This document shows, in pieces, positions 1 to 9,112 of a stretch of 64,000 bases of DNA. The DNA comes from Caldithrix sp964598255 (lineage in GTDB: Bacteria; Calditrichota; Calditrichia; Calditrichales; Calditrichaceae). The position numbers and the translations under genes are program-made. The stretch lies in contig CAZRBA010000096.1 in NCBI GenBank assembly GCA_964598255.1, positions 11,276-75,275 of the forward strand, in the 5' to 3' direction. The notes under the pieces were generated by a model that made no database searches, had not been told where the DNA came from, and worked only from the letters and a program-made list of their open reading frames with translations. Every line of letters begins with the position of its first letter. Position 1 is the stretch's first letter.

Positions 1-687
1 AAAGTAGAGCGGGATGAAGATCCGAAAATTATTTACAAAGGCCCGTTAGCCGTATTGGTGGATCGGTTTAGTGCCTCGGCTTCGGAGATTTTTACAGCCG
101 CTATTAAGGATTATCGTCGGGGGATTATTGTCGGCTCGCAAACATTTGGCAAGGGAACCGTACAAAATATTATGCCATTGTCGCGCATGTTTCCGCACAC
201 CAAACAAAAACTGGGTCAAATTAAATTTACCATCGCCAAATTTTATCGTGTTAACGGCGGTAGCACGCAATTAAAAGGGGTAATGCCCGATATTGCCATT
301 CCTTCGCGTTTTGACGTGTTGGATGTGGGCGAAAGCAGCGAAAAAAACGCATTGGCCTGGGATGAGATTGAACCGGTTTCTTACCGAATTTTTGACCCCC
401 AATTGCCTGCGGAAATTCCGAAACTTAAGGCGCTGCACGAAAAACGCATGGCCGGTAATCCGGAATACAAGCTAATTTTAAAGGAAATAGCCGAAATAAA
501 AAAAGAACGTGAAAAAAACAGGATCTCATTAAATTTAGCTGTGCGTAAAAAAATGCGCGAAGAACGCGAAAATCGTAAAAAAGAGTTGCAAAAATTGCAC
601 AAGCAAAACGGACAGAAAAAAAACGAAGATTTTTATGTGCTTGAAACGGCTCATATTTTGGGAGATTACATTCTTTCCGGGAAATAG
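1..687 (+). CDS. prc: Carboxy-terminal processing protease (Prc/Tsp, peptidase S41), 3' part only
   Basis: The reading frame is open from base 1, so the gene begins upstream of the window and only the last 228 residues are seen. They contain the S41 catalytic core: a VDRFSASASEIF segment (residues 20-31 of the fragment) carrying the nucleophilic serine, and FGKGTVQ with the general-base lysine about 25 residues later. The tail after this is long, charged and rich in K/E/R, like the C-terminal domain of E. coli Prc rather than the shorter CtpA/CtpB type. The family acts in the periplasm, cleaving proteins with nonpolar C-termini. It stands directly before the tig-clpP-clpX-lon protease cluster. 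Family assignment is secure; the exact subfamily is inferred from the tail. Confidence 0.9.
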   Translation, partial: KVERDEDPKIIYKGPLAVLVDRFSASASEIFTAAIKDYRRGIIVGSQTFGKGTVQNIMPLSRMFPHTKQKLGQIKFTIAKFYRVNGGSTQLKGVMPDIAIPSRFDVLDVGESSEKNALAWDEIEPVSYRIFDPQLPAEIPKLKALHEKRMAGNPEYKLILKEIAEIKKEREKNRISLNLAVRKKMREERENRKKELQKLHKQNGQKKNEDFYVLETAHILGDYILSGK

Positions 688-757
688 GGGCTGTACATCT
701 GCGGTTGGCAAAAACGTTGCCGTGTTCGCGTTAAAATTAAGGTAACGCAAATAGAAA

Positions 758-791
758 TGCCTGCCGGAACCCAATGGCGCTCTGGCAGGCA
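758..791. other. Intergenic hairpin between prc and tig
   Basis: A perfect 8-bp inverted repeat, TGCCTGCC (758-765) and GGCAGGCA (784-791), surrounds an 18-base loop. No run of T follows on either strand, so it is not a standard intrinsic terminator. It could be an RNA stability element after prc or a copy of a dispersed palindrome. Apart from this hairpin I see nothing clear in the 688-956 gap. Confidence 0.45.
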
Positions 792-956
792 ATGTGCTTT
801 ATCAAAAACAAAAAAGCTTCATTAAAACGTTCTCGCAAAAATTTTATGAAATGCCGTCTTTATCTCTAAGTCCTTAATTTGCTTTTACCTGTTAATTCAA
901 GTAAATTACATGGTTTTAAATTATTTGATGCTGATTTTGAAGGAGGTTTATTCAGA

Positions 957-2222
957 ATGCTAAAAACCGAAGTTAAGAAACTATCCAGTTCGAAAAAAGA
1001 ATTGAAGGTGACAATACCTAAGGATGAATACGAAACAATACGTGACCAGCAGGCACAACATATACGCAAAGAAGCACAAATTCCCGGCTTTCGCAAAGGC
1101 AAAGCTCCGCTCGGTATGGTAAAAAAACGTTTTGGCGGGCTTATTGAGGGTTATGCCATGGAAAAAGCCGCCGAAGTAGGTTTGTACGAGGGTACGGCTA
1201 AGGAAGGGATTGAAATTTTAGGTACGCCGGAAGCCAAAGAAATGAATTTTGACGATGACGGAAATTTGGTGCTGACCTTTCACATCGATACTTTGCCCGA
1301 AATCGAGCTGACAAAATACAAAGGTCTCGAAATTATGCGAGATAAGTACGTGATCACCGATAAATTTGTCGATCAAAAGATCGACGAATTGCGGCGGGAA
1401 CGAGCGGAAGTTACGCCTGTTGACGGCCCCGTGCAGGAAGGTTTTCGGGTAACGGTAGATATGCAAGAACTGGACGAATCTGGTGCACCGATTGTTGGAC
1501 GCAAATACGAAGACGTGACCATTGAAATAGGTGAAGGGCATTTTGACAAAGAGATCGAAATGCAATTAATCGGGGCTAAAAAAGGCGAAACCCGGCGCGT
1601 TGAAAAGGTGTATCCCGACGATTTTCCTCAGGAAGATTATGCCGGTAAAAAAGAACTTTTTGACATGACCATCAAAGAAATCATGGAAGTAAAAATTCCG
1701 GAATTGACCGACGAGTTCGTTCAGGATCTGGGCGACGAATCGTTGAAAACGGTTGATGATCTAAAAAAACGCATTCGCGAAAATCTGGAACATCAGTATG
1801 CCAACGAATCCAAGCAACGGTTCGAAGAAGATATGATTCAAACATTTCTAGCCGAAAATCCGTTTGAAATTCCACAAGCTTTAATTGATAATTATGTGGA
1901 TGTAATGGCCCGCAATGCGGTTCAGCGTAATCCGCAGGTTAAGATGGAAGAGGCGCGTCGAGTTTACGAACCCAATGCCGAGACCATGGTAAAATGGTAC
2001 TATTTGACCAAGCGCATTGCGGAAGTGGAAAATATTGAAGTTAGTGACGAGGATGTGGAAAAATTTCTCTCCGAACATGTAAAAGATGAAGAAAAACGCA
2101 AGGAAATGCTGAAAGACAAAGCCTCGGTAGAGCATATAAAGGAAGATTTGTTCTACGAGAAGATAGTTAAGTTTTTAGAAGAAAACAACGAAATCAAAGA
2201 AAACGAAATCGAACTCGACTGA
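957..2222 (+). CDS. tig: Trigger factor (ribosome-associated chaperone and peptidyl-prolyl isomerase)
   Basis: This is a 421-residue protein with the three-part trigger factor layout. The N-terminal ribosome-binding domain has the signature GFRKGKAP at about residue 45. A FKBP-like isomerase domain follows at about residues 150-250, and then a long helical, charged C-terminal domain. I chose the ATG at 957 because a perfect AAGGAGG sits 10 bases upstream (940-946); an in-frame upstream start at 879 would place that site inside the gene and add residues the family lacks. The protein binds nascent chains at the ribosomal exit tunnel. Its position before clpP-clpX is the classic arrangement in bacteria. 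Confidence 0.96.
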   Translation: MLKTEVKKLSSSKKELKVTIPKDEYETIRDQQAQHIRKEAQIPGFRKGKAPLGMVKKRFGGLIEGYAMEKAAEVGLYEGTAKEGIEILGTPEAKEMNFDDDGNLVLTFHIDTLPEIELTKYKGLEIMRDKYVITDKFVDQKIDELRRERAEVTPVDGPVQEGFRVTVDMQELDESGAPIVGRKYEDVTIEIGEGHFDKEIEMQLIGAKKGETRRVEKVYPDDFPQEDYAGKKELFDMTIKEIMEVKIPELTDEFVQDLGDESLKTVDDLKKRIRENLEHQYANESKQRFEEDMIQTFLAENPFEIPQALIDNYVDVMARNAVQRNPQVKMEEARRVYEPNAETMVKWYYLTKRIAEVENIEVSDEDVEKFLSEHVKDEEKRKEMLKDKASVEHIKEDLFYEKIVKFLEENNEIKENEIELD

Positions 2223-2303
2223 TGAAGCGGAGCAATTTACATTTGCTGCTTTCGGGAATCGTTTTCGGGTAATTTATGTAAAAACAAAGAAAGGAGCGTG
2301 CCG

Positions 2304-2915
2304 ATGCCTCTGGTACCAATGGTTATCGAACAAACCGGGCGTACGGAACGTGCGTATGACATATATTCCAGACTGTTAAAAGAACGGATTGTGTTTTTGG
2401 GTACACCCATTGACGATAATATTGCAAGTCTGGTTATTTCGCAACTTTTGTTTTTGGAAGCGGAAGATCCGACCAAAGATATTTATTTGTACATTAATTC
2501 GCCGGGCGGTATTGTGTCTTCCGGTCTGGCAATTTACGATACGATTAAGTATATTAAACCGGACGTAGTCACTACGGTAATGGGTCAGGCGGCTAGTATG
2601 GGTGCCTTGCTTTTGGCCGCGGGTACCAAAGGGAAGCGTTATGCTTTGCCACATGCGCGCATAATGATTCATCAACCGTTAGGCGGTGCGGAGGGTCAGG
2701 CCTCGGATATTGCCATTGCCGCCAATGAAATTTTACGTATCAAACGTATTTTAAACGAAATATTGGCCGAGGCCACTGGCAAGCCGCTAGAGCAAATCGA
2801 AAAGGACACCGATCGTAATTATTTTATGTCAGCAAAAGAGGCCTTGGAATACGGAATTATCGATAAGATTCTTACTTCCCGTTCGGAAGATAAGGAAGCA
2901 AAAGGAAAGAAATAG
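2304..2915 (+). CDS. clpP: ATP-dependent Clp protease proteolytic subunit
   Basis: This is the 203-residue serine protease subunit that assembles into a tetradecameric barrel. The triad is visible: Ser98 in GQAASMGALLL, His123 in RIMIHQPLGG and an Asp near residue 170 in DTDRNYFMSA. The oxyanion-loop motif INSPGG is also present. The start is the ATG at 2304, 7 bases after AAGGAG (2291-2296); a GTG at 2298 is in frame but only one base from the ribosome site. The stop codon abuts the clpX start, so the protease and its unfoldase are made together. Confidence 0.97.
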   Translation: MPLVPMVIEQTGRTERAYDIYSRLLKERIVFLGTPIDDNIASLVISQLLFLEAEDPTKDIYLYINSPGGIVSSGLAIYDTIKYIKPDVVTTVMGQAASMGALLLAAGTKGKRYALPHARIMIHQPLGGAEGQASDIAIAANEILRIKRILNEILAEATGKPLEQIEKDTDRNYFMSAKEALEYGIIDKILTSRSEDKEAKGKK

Positions 2916-4163
2916 ATGAGCAGTAAAAATTTTCGCAATCCCATATTTCGCTGTTCGTTTTGCGGGCGTTCCGCCGACGAAGTGGAAAGTTTGATTTCCG
3001 GACCGGACGTACACATTTGTAATTTTTGCGTTGAAAGCGCAATGGAAATCATAACGCGGCATCGTAAACAAGCCTCCATTCAGGAACGGCAAAGTTTGCT
3101 GCCGCCGAATAAAATCAAAGAAGAGCTTGATAAGTACGTAATTGGTCAGGAAAGGGCCAAGCAAATTTTATCCGTAGCCGTTTACAACCATTACAAGCGT
3201 ATTAACCATATTGTTGAAGCGGAAGATGTGGAAATTGAAAAAAGCAATATTTTGCTAATCGGCCCGACCGGAACCGGTAAAACGCTTTTGGCGCAAACCT
3301 TGGCGAAAATTTTGCAGGTTCCTTTTGCCATTGCCGATGCTACGGTTTTAACCGAAGCCGGATATGTGGGTGAAGATGTGGAGAATATTTTGGTTCGTTT
3401 GTATCATGCGGCCAATTACAATGTAAAGGAGACCGAGCGCGGAATTATTTACATTGACGAAATTGACAAAATATCCCGCAAAGACGGCAATCCTTCTATT
3501 ACGCGAGACGTATCCGGAGAAGGTGTGCAGCAAGCCTTGCTAAAAATTTTGGAAGGAACGGTTTCCAGCATTCCGCCCAAAGGCGGGCGCAAACATCCCG
3601 AACAGAATTTGGTAAACATTAATACGAAAAACATTTTGTTTATTTGCGGAGGCGCCTTTGAAGGGCTCGAAGAAATTATTTTGCGTCGCATCGGCGAAAA
3701 GAAAATCGGTTTCGGCAAAAAATTAAGTACCACGCAAAGCCTTTCGACAAGCGAAATTTACTCCATGGTCGAACCGGAAGATTTGCTAAAATACGGTTTA
3801 ATTCCGGAGTTAATAGGTCGTTTGCCGGTTGTGGGTACGCTCAACGAAATCGATGAAAAAGCCTTGTATTCGATTTTAACCGAACCGAAAAATGCACTGG
3901 TTAAGCAATACAAACAGTTGATGAAAATGGAAGGCATTGAACTGGTTTTTGATGAGTCCGCTTTAAAAGCCATTGTTCAGCAAGCCATTAAGCGTAAAAC
4001 CGGGGCGCGTTCGCTGCGTTCGATTATGGAAAATGTCATGCTCGATATTATGTACAAGGCGCCCTCGATGAACGGATTAAAAAAAGTGGTGATTACGGAA
4101 AAAGTGGTCACCGAAAAAAAGGAACCGGTGTTCGAATTTGCCCGCACCAAGCGCAGTGCTTAA
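2916..4163 (+). CDS. clpX: ClpX, ATPase and unfoldase subunit of ClpXP
   Basis: This is a 415-residue AAA+ protein. It starts with the four-cysteine zinc domain (CSFCGRSADEV, then CNFCVESA) that recruits substrates and adaptors. Next come Walker A GPTGTGKT, Walker B IIYIDEIDK and the sensor-2 segment RKTGARSLRSI. The IGFGKK stretch after the AAA large domain is the loop that docks on ClpP. The ATG follows the clpP stop with no gap, and AAGGAAAG lies just upstream in the clpP 3' end. An intrinsic terminator follows at 4190. Confidence 0.97.
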   Translation: MSSKNFRNPIFRCSFCGRSADEVESLISGPDVHICNFCVESAMEIITRHRKQASIQERQSLLPPNKIKEELDKYVIGQERAKQILSVAVYNHYKRINHIVEAEDVEIEKSNILLIGPTGTGKTLLAQTLAKILQVPFAIADATVLTEAGYVGEDVENILVRLYHAANYNVKETERGIIYIDEIDKISRKDGNPSITRDVSGEGVQQALLKILEGTVSSIPPKGGRKHPEQNLVNINTKNILFICGGAFEGLEEIILRRIGEKKIGFGKKLSTTQSLSTSEIYSMVEPEDLLKYGLIPELIGRLPVVGTLNEIDEKALYSILTEPKNALVKQYKQLMKMEGIELVFDESALKAIVQQAIKRKTGARSLRSIMENVMLDIMYKAPSMNGLKKVVITEKVVTEKKEPVFEFARTKRSA

Positions 4164-4189
4164 TAAACCAACGTATCCTGTCGATATAC

Positions 4190-4215
4190 AGCGGAGCTAT
4201 GCTCCGCTTTTTTTT
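4190..4215 (+). terminator. Intrinsic terminator after clpX
   Basis: An 8-bp perfect stem, AGCGGAGC (4190-4197) and GCTCCGCT (4201-4208), closes a 3-base loop and runs into eight T. It separates tig-clpP-clpX from lon and shows that the longer lon reading frame, which would start inside this hairpin, is not the real one. Confidence 0.9.
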
Positions 4216-4237
4216 GCACGAAAAAAAGGGTTTTGCC

Positions 4238-6601
4238 ATGAAAGAAACGGAAATTTTTGAAATCGATTTGACCAAAGAATACACGCTTAATGTTTTACCT
4301 TTAAAAGACCTTGTTTTTTTCCCGCACATGGTGGTGCCGCTGATTATCGGGCGTCCCAATTCCATCGAATCGGTTGAACAGGCCATGAAGGGAAACAAAT
4401 TCATTTTTTTGGTAGCGCAAAAAGATCCTGCTCTGGAAGATATTACCGCGCGCGATTTGTATCGGTTCGGTACCATGGGGCGCATTGTGCAAATTGTGCG
4501 TTTACCTAACGGTTTGCTTAAAGTTTTGGTGGAGGGGATTGTGCGCGGGAAAGTACTCCGCTTTCGCAAACGTCGCTCGGTTATACGCGCAACCATTTCC
4601 ATCCCCTACTCCGAAATCGAGATGGACGACCGCACCGAGGCATTAAAACGGGAGTTGATTTCGCTATTTAAAACATACGTCAAATTGCACGAAGAGCTGC
4701 CGGAAGAATTGATTTTTTCCGTTTCCCAAATTGACGATATGGAAAAGATTACCGATTTCATTGCCGGATATTTGGATTTGCGTCTGGAAGAAAAACAGAC
4801 GATTCTCGAAGAGTGGGATTTGGAAGATCGTATTCATTTGCTGATGGACATTCTTTCGCATGAAAACCATATTCTTAGTTTGAAATCGGAACTGGATGTA
4901 AAAGTGCGGGATCAGATGGTTAAAACCCAGCGCAATTATTTTTTACAGGAGCAGTTGCGTGTTATTCGGGAAGAGCTGGGCGAAGAGGTGGAAGAAGGTA
5001 GTGATGTGGCCATTTTGCGTGCCAAATTCCAGAAAAAGAAACTTTCGGCGGAGGCACGGGAAAAGGTGGAAGAAGAATTGACCCGGTTGGCCAAAATTCC
5101 GCCTCTTTCTCCGGAATACAATGTAATACGGACGTATCTCGAATGGATTTTAAATTTGCCCTGGACGGAGATGACCGAAGACGAAACGCGTATTGAAAAA
5201 GCGCAGAAAATTCTGGACGAAGATCATTTTGGGTTGGAAAAACCCAAGCGACGCTTGTTGGAACATATTGCCGTTTTGCAACGGGTAAAACAAATTAAAG
5301 GGCCCATTTTGTGTTTGGCGGGTCCTCCGGGTGTGGGTAAAACCTCGCTGGGTCGTTCCATTGCCCGTGCACTGGGACGCAAATTTGTGCACATGTCGTT
5401 GGGCGGTATTCACGATGAGGCCGAAATTCGCGGCCATCGCCGAACCTACATCGGTTCCATGCCGGGTAAAATTATTCAAGGCATGAAAAAAGCGGGCACC
5501 ATAAATCCGGTGTTTTTGTTGGATGAAGTGGACAAAATTAACAGCACCTATCAGGGCGATCCGGCCTCGGCATTGCTGGAAGTTTTGGACCCAGAGCAAA
5601 ACCATTCGTTTACGGACAACTATTTGGAGATCGAGTACGATTTGTCCAAGGTGTTTTTTGTGGTAACGGCCAATTATGCCGATGCCATTCCCGAACCCTT
5701 GCTCGATCGTATGGAAATTATCGAATTACCCGGTTATCTGGATTATGAAAAGCTGGCCATTGCCAAGCAGTATTTGATTCCCAAACAATTTAACTTAAAC
5801 GGCCTGCGTAAAAATGAGTTGGAAATTAAAGATGAGTCGATTAACGAAATTATTTTAAAATACACTTTGGAAGCCGGCGTACGTAATTTGGAGCGGGAGA
5901 TCAGTAAAATATGTCGTCAGGCGGTTATTATGCTTTCCAAGGATAAGCGGCGTAAAAGAATTGTAGTCGGTAAGCGCAATTTGGCCAAATTTTTGGGAGA
6001 ACCTAAGTTTATTTCGTCTAAACTAAAAGGCCAAAAAGAAGTGGGCGTGGCTACCGGTTTGGCTTGGACTCCGTTCGGCGGCGATATTTTACGGGTGGAG
6101 GTGAATTTGATTCCAGGAAAAGACAAACTGACTTTAACCGGCAAGCTGGGCGAGGTAATGCAGGAATCGGCTATGATTGCTGTGGATTATATCCGTTCCC
6201 GTTTTCGCAAATTTAAAATCGATCAGAATTTTACATCCAAATACGAAATACACATCCATTTGCCCGAAGGTGCGGTGCCCAAAGACGGACCTTCGGCCGG
6301 TGTCACCTTAACCAGCGGTTTAATTTCTGCCTTAAAAAGGCAACCGTTGCCTTCGGATTTAGCCATGACCGGCGAAATTACTCTGCGCGGTAAGGTGCTG
6401 GCTGTGGGTGGTTTGCAGGAAAAACTGATGGCTGCCAAACGACACGGCATTAAACGCATTATTTTACCGGCAGAGAACAAACCCGATATCCGCGAATTAA
6501 GCAAAGCCTTATTAGATGGGTTTGAGTTGATTTATGTGAAGGATTACGAACAAATTTATGATTATTTGTTTAAAGAATACGACAAAAAGGCGAACAAATA
6601 A
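4238..6601 (+). CDS. lon: Lon, ATP-dependent serine protease
   Basis: This is a 787-residue LonA-type protease. The order is an N-terminal substrate-binding domain (starting near LPLKDLVFFPHMVVPL), a coiled helical region, an AAA+ module with Walker A GPPGVGKT and Walker B PVFLLDEVDK, and a C-terminal protease domain. Catalytic Ser686 lies in PKDGPSAGVT and Lys729 in GGLQEKLMAAK, 43 residues apart as in E. coli Lon. The ATG at 4238 follows AAAAGGG by 7 bases; an in-frame ATG at 4199 lies in the preceding terminator loop. Lon degrades misfolded and regulatory proteins in the cytoplasm. Confidence 0.97.
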   Translation: MKETEIFEIDLTKEYTLNVLPLKDLVFFPHMVVPLIIGRPNSIESVEQAMKGNKFIFLVAQKDPALEDITARDLYRFGTMGRIVQIVRLPNGLLKVLVEGIVRGKVLRFRKRRSVIRATISIPYSEIEMDDRTEALKRELISLFKTYVKLHEELPEELIFSVSQIDDMEKITDFIAGYLDLRLEEKQTILEEWDLEDRIHLLMDILSHENHILSLKSELDVKVRDQMVKTQRNYFLQEQLRVIREELGEEVEEGSDVAILRAKFQKKKLSAEAREKVEEELTRLAKIPPLSPEYNVIRTYLEWILNLPWTEMTEDETRIEKAQKILDEDHFGLEKPKRRLLEHIAVLQRVKQIKGPILCLAGPPGVGKTSLGRSIARALGRKFVHMSLGGIHDEAEIRGHRRTYIGSMPGKIIQGMKKAGTINPVFLLDEVDKINSTYQGDPASALLEVLDPEQNHSFTDNYLEIEYDLSKVFFVVTANYADAIPEPLLDRMEIIELPGYLDYEKLAIAKQYLIPKQFNLNGLRKNELEIKDESINEIILKYTLEAGVRNLEREISKICRQAVIMLSKDKRRKRIVVGKRNLAKFLGEPKFISSKLKGQKEVGVATGLAWTPFGGDILRVEVNLIPGKDKLTLTGKLGEVMQESAMIAVDYIRSRFRKFKIDQNFTSKYEIHIHLPEGAVPKDGPSAGVTLTSGLISALKRQPLPSDLAMTGEITLRGKVLAVGGLQEKLMAAKRHGIKRIILPAENKPDIRELSKALLDGFELIYVKDYEQIYDYLFKEYDKKANK

Positions 6602-6645
6602 ATATCGGATAAAGTTTTTGTGGCTTTTTTGTTTGTCGGATATTT
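6600..6645. other. Imperfect inverted repeat between convergent lon and ABC operon
   Basis: AAATATCGGA (6600-6609) and TCGGATATTT (6636-6645) pair with one mismatch across a T-rich 26-base loop. It begins at the lon stop codon and lies between two converging transcription units, so a role in 3'-end formation on both strands is possible. It lacks a clean T tract, so this is a weak call. Confidence 0.25.
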
Positions 6646-6659
6646 AAAGATTGCTGTTT

Positions 6660-8156
6660 TTAGGTTGCTTTGTCGGTTAGGTAATAGCAATTTTCTTCGG
6701 AGACGAGTCGTTCGAAAATTTCTTCGTTATGCGAAATAAGCAATATTCCGCTTCCCGCGGCCATTTTCCTTCGAATAATATCCAATACTTTACCGATGCT
6801 GGCGAAATCGAGTCCGTTTAACGGCTCGTCCAAAATAATCAAATCTGGGTGTAAAACCAGCGCCCGTAACAAATTTAATCGTTGCTTTTGTCCGCCGCTT
6901 AAATAGGCTACTTTTTGTTGTAAAAATGCCTGCGGTAAATCCCATTCAAAGACCTCCTGCAAAACGTCTGAAATTTGACGGTCATTACGGAATTTAACGT
7001 TTGGCAAGCCTTTGAAAATATCCCGCACGCGGGCTTGCAAATTAAGTGCTTCGTCCGCATGCTGAAAAACCATGGCCAGTTTTTTACCCCAAATATGTTT
7101 ACGCCATACGTTTTGATCGGTGGTTTCGCTAAAGGAGAAGCCTGCCAGTTTAAAACGAATGTATTGCGGGCGTTGCAAACCGGCAATAATTTTGGCCAGG
7201 GTGGTTTTGCCCATGCCACTGGGTGCTTTTAGATAAATAAGTTCCTGTCTGTGCAGCACAAGGGGAACGGGCTTACCTGTAGCTGCACCCTGCTTAAGAA
7301 AAAAAGTTTTGCCGAAAACCTTAAATTCTGGTTCAACGGTTAAAACGGTTTGCGTGTTTGCCGCATGTTTGCCTTTTGCGGCGGCCCGTTGTTTTTTGAG
7401 CCAAGTTGTGTATTCGTTTGCTTTAAAGTTGAATACCTGTGCCTTTGGGCCCTTAAAACGTCGCAATTCCTTAAAATGAATTTTAGGCAACAAAGCGGAA
7501 TGACGCTTTTCAATTTGGCTGATCATGGAATAGTCGTGGGTAATTAGCAAAATGGTAAACGGGTTTTGCGCGTATTGTCTTAAAAGCTCCCGTAAAAATA
7601 TATTACGGTAAGCATTGTCCAAGCTGCCGGTCGGTTCGTCAAAAACAAAGAGACGGTTTGCACTGCCCGCAGTAAGGGCCAATTTTTTAAATGCCATGGC
7701 TAGTAAAATGCGCTGCTTTTCTCCACCGCTGGGACGGAATGGCTTGGGGTACACCTTAAGTAAAGGCCGAATGTGTGTTTCGTAGGGTTGCTGCCAGAGA
7801 ATTCGTAAAATTTCTTCCTGTCTGTTCGCCGCTTTTGCCAGGGGGCCTTCGTTTAATTGCTCTTGTAAGGTCATTAATGGATTTAAATGGGTGGACGGTT
7901 CTTGAAAAACGAAGAATCCGTTGCGTTGTAATCGGCGTACAAATCCGGAATGCAAGTAGGTGCGGTAGGGTTTGCCGTTAATGGAAATATCAAATTCATG
8001 TGCATCGAGTAAGCCGAAAATCGCCTGTGCAATAAGCGTTTTACCAATACCCGATTCTCCCAAAAGCACGGTGATTTCGCCCGCATCAAGTTGAAAATCG
8101 TCGATGGCAACCAGCGTGCGGTCAAAGCTACGAATATGAATTTGGTAGCGCATCAT
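6660..8156 (-). CDS. ABC transporter ATPase with two fused nucleotide-binding domains (Dpp/Opp-like)
   Basis: This 498-residue protein holds two complete ATPase domains in tandem. Domain 1 has Walker A GESGIGKT (about 34-41), signature PSGGEKQR and Walker B LFVFDEPTG. Domain 2 starts near residue 290 with Walker A APSGMGKTT, signature LSGGQKQR and Walker B LIILDEPLNG. The stretch FQEPSTHLNPLMT is typical of the DppD/OppD dipeptide and nickel family. The ATG overlaps the stop of the upstream permease gene as ATGA, so translation is coupled. It is the last gene of the four-gene operon 11063-6660 and would energise the two permeases. Substrate unknown. Confidence 0.85.
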   Translation of the reverse strand: MMRYQIHIRSFDRTLVAIDDFQLDAGEITVLLGESGIGKTLIAQAIFGLLDAHEFDISINGKPYRTYLHSGFVRRLQRNGFFVFQEPSTHLNPLMTLQEQLNEGPLAKAANRQEEILRILWQQPYETHIRPLLKVYPKPFRPSGGEKQRILLAMAFKKLALTAGSANRLFVFDEPTGSLDNAYRNIFLRELLRQYAQNPFTILLITHDYSMISQIEKRHSALLPKIHFKELRRFKGPKAQVFNFKANEYTTWLKKQRAAAKGKHAANTQTVLTVEPEFKVFGKTFFLKQGAATGKPVPLVLHRQELIYLKAPSGMGKTTLAKIIAGLQRPQYIRFKLAGFSFSETTDQNVWRKHIWGKKLAMVFQHADEALNLQARVRDIFKGLPNVKFRNDRQISDVLQEVFEWDLPQAFLQQKVAYLSGGQKQRLNLLRALVLHPDLIILDEPLNGLDFASIGKVLDIIRRKMAAGSGILLISHNEEIFERLVSEENCYYLTDKAT

Positions 8157-9112
8157 AGGTGAAACCTTTCGGCTAACGCATTGGTAATTTTGTATAACGA
8201 AAACAGAGTAAAAACGATAACCAACGCCACACTAATGCCCTGTAGGTGTCTGAAAAACAAATTGGGCAAGTAGTCGGGATGGGTTAAGGCATAACCGATG
8301 GCCAGAATATCCTGTTTGCTATCGATGTTTGCCAGAAGGCTGCCCAATGTTACCGGCAAGTTGATAGCACTAATACGGGTGCTCAACCCCACGGAAACGA
8401 TAAAGTCAACGCTGCATTGTAAAAAAATGGCAGCCGAAAAAACGGCGATCATTTTGTTCAGGATGTGCAGCCGGCTATTTTTCCAGAGGATATCGTAGTT
8501 TATGATGCGCCATTCGGAAATACCGGAAACACGCATGGCATTGAAAAAATCGGATTGACGGAAATAGGCAATACGCTCGCGTAAAAGAGCCACCACTTCC
8601 GGAAAAATGAACAATGCAAGAAAGACGGACATCCGGAGCATGATGGCGATATTACTGGTAATTTGGCCTGTTTGGATTTCGTAGGTAATCCAAACATAAC
8701 CGAGAAGAACACCTACGATTTGCGGAAGAGAACGAATAAGGTTCAGGGTAAACAGAATGGCGCCCGCAGCAATTGTTTTTTGGCGATCCGTAAAAAATTC
8801 AATGGAATATGCCGTAGCCCAGGCCATGGCAAAACTAAAAAGGACTACAAGCGTGGCAATGAAAAGCGAATGGACGAATGCTTTTTCCAGCAAATGGCGT
8901 TCGGGAGCATGTAAAAAAAGTACATCCCACAGCCAAAGCAACAGCAATCCGCCCGACCAAAACAGAAAATAAATTTGCGCCGCATAGCGGTTGCCGCCTT
9001 GCAGACGACGTTCGAGGCGAAATAACTTTTGGGCCGCTGTTTGGCGAAATTTTGTGAAAAATGCCGAAAAACGTAAAATCGGGTTTTGTAAACGCTTCGG
9101 AATGTTAATCAT
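8153..9112 (-). CDS. ABC transporter permease, DppC/OppC-like
   Basis: This is a 319-residue inner-membrane protein. After a basic cytoplasmic N-terminus with RLERR at about 30-35 and a first membrane segment, a core of about five hydrophobic helices carries a binding-protein-dependent permease pattern. The sequence NAMRVSGISEWRIINYDIL resembles the EAA coupling loop that contacts the ATPase. I start it at 9112, where ATG overlaps the stop of the preceding permease (ATGA); a longer frame to 9163 would run into that gene. The gene is co-translated with its neighbours on both sides. The permease family is well supported; the transported substrate is not. Confidence 0.75.
   Translation of the reverse strand: MINIPKRLQNPILRFSAFFTKFRQTAAQKLFRLERRLQGGNRYAAQIYFLFWSGGLLLLWLWDVLFLHAPERHLLEKAFVHSLFIATLVVLFSFAMAWATAYSIEFFTDRQKTIAAGAILFTLNLIRSLPQIVGVLLGYVWITYEIQTGQITSNIAIMLRMSVFLALFIFPEVVALLRERIAYFRQSDFFNAMRVSGISEWRIINYDILWKNSRLHILNKMIAVFSAAIFLQCSVDFIVSVGLSTRISAINLPVTLGSLLANIDSKQDILAIGYALTHPDYLPNLFFRHLQGISVALVIVFTLFSLYKITNALAERFHL

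Noticed and set aside
4108..4602. Minus-strand frame across the clpX-lon junction
   Set aside because: It crosses a clear terminator and the N-terminus of Lon and shows no domain or ribosome site.
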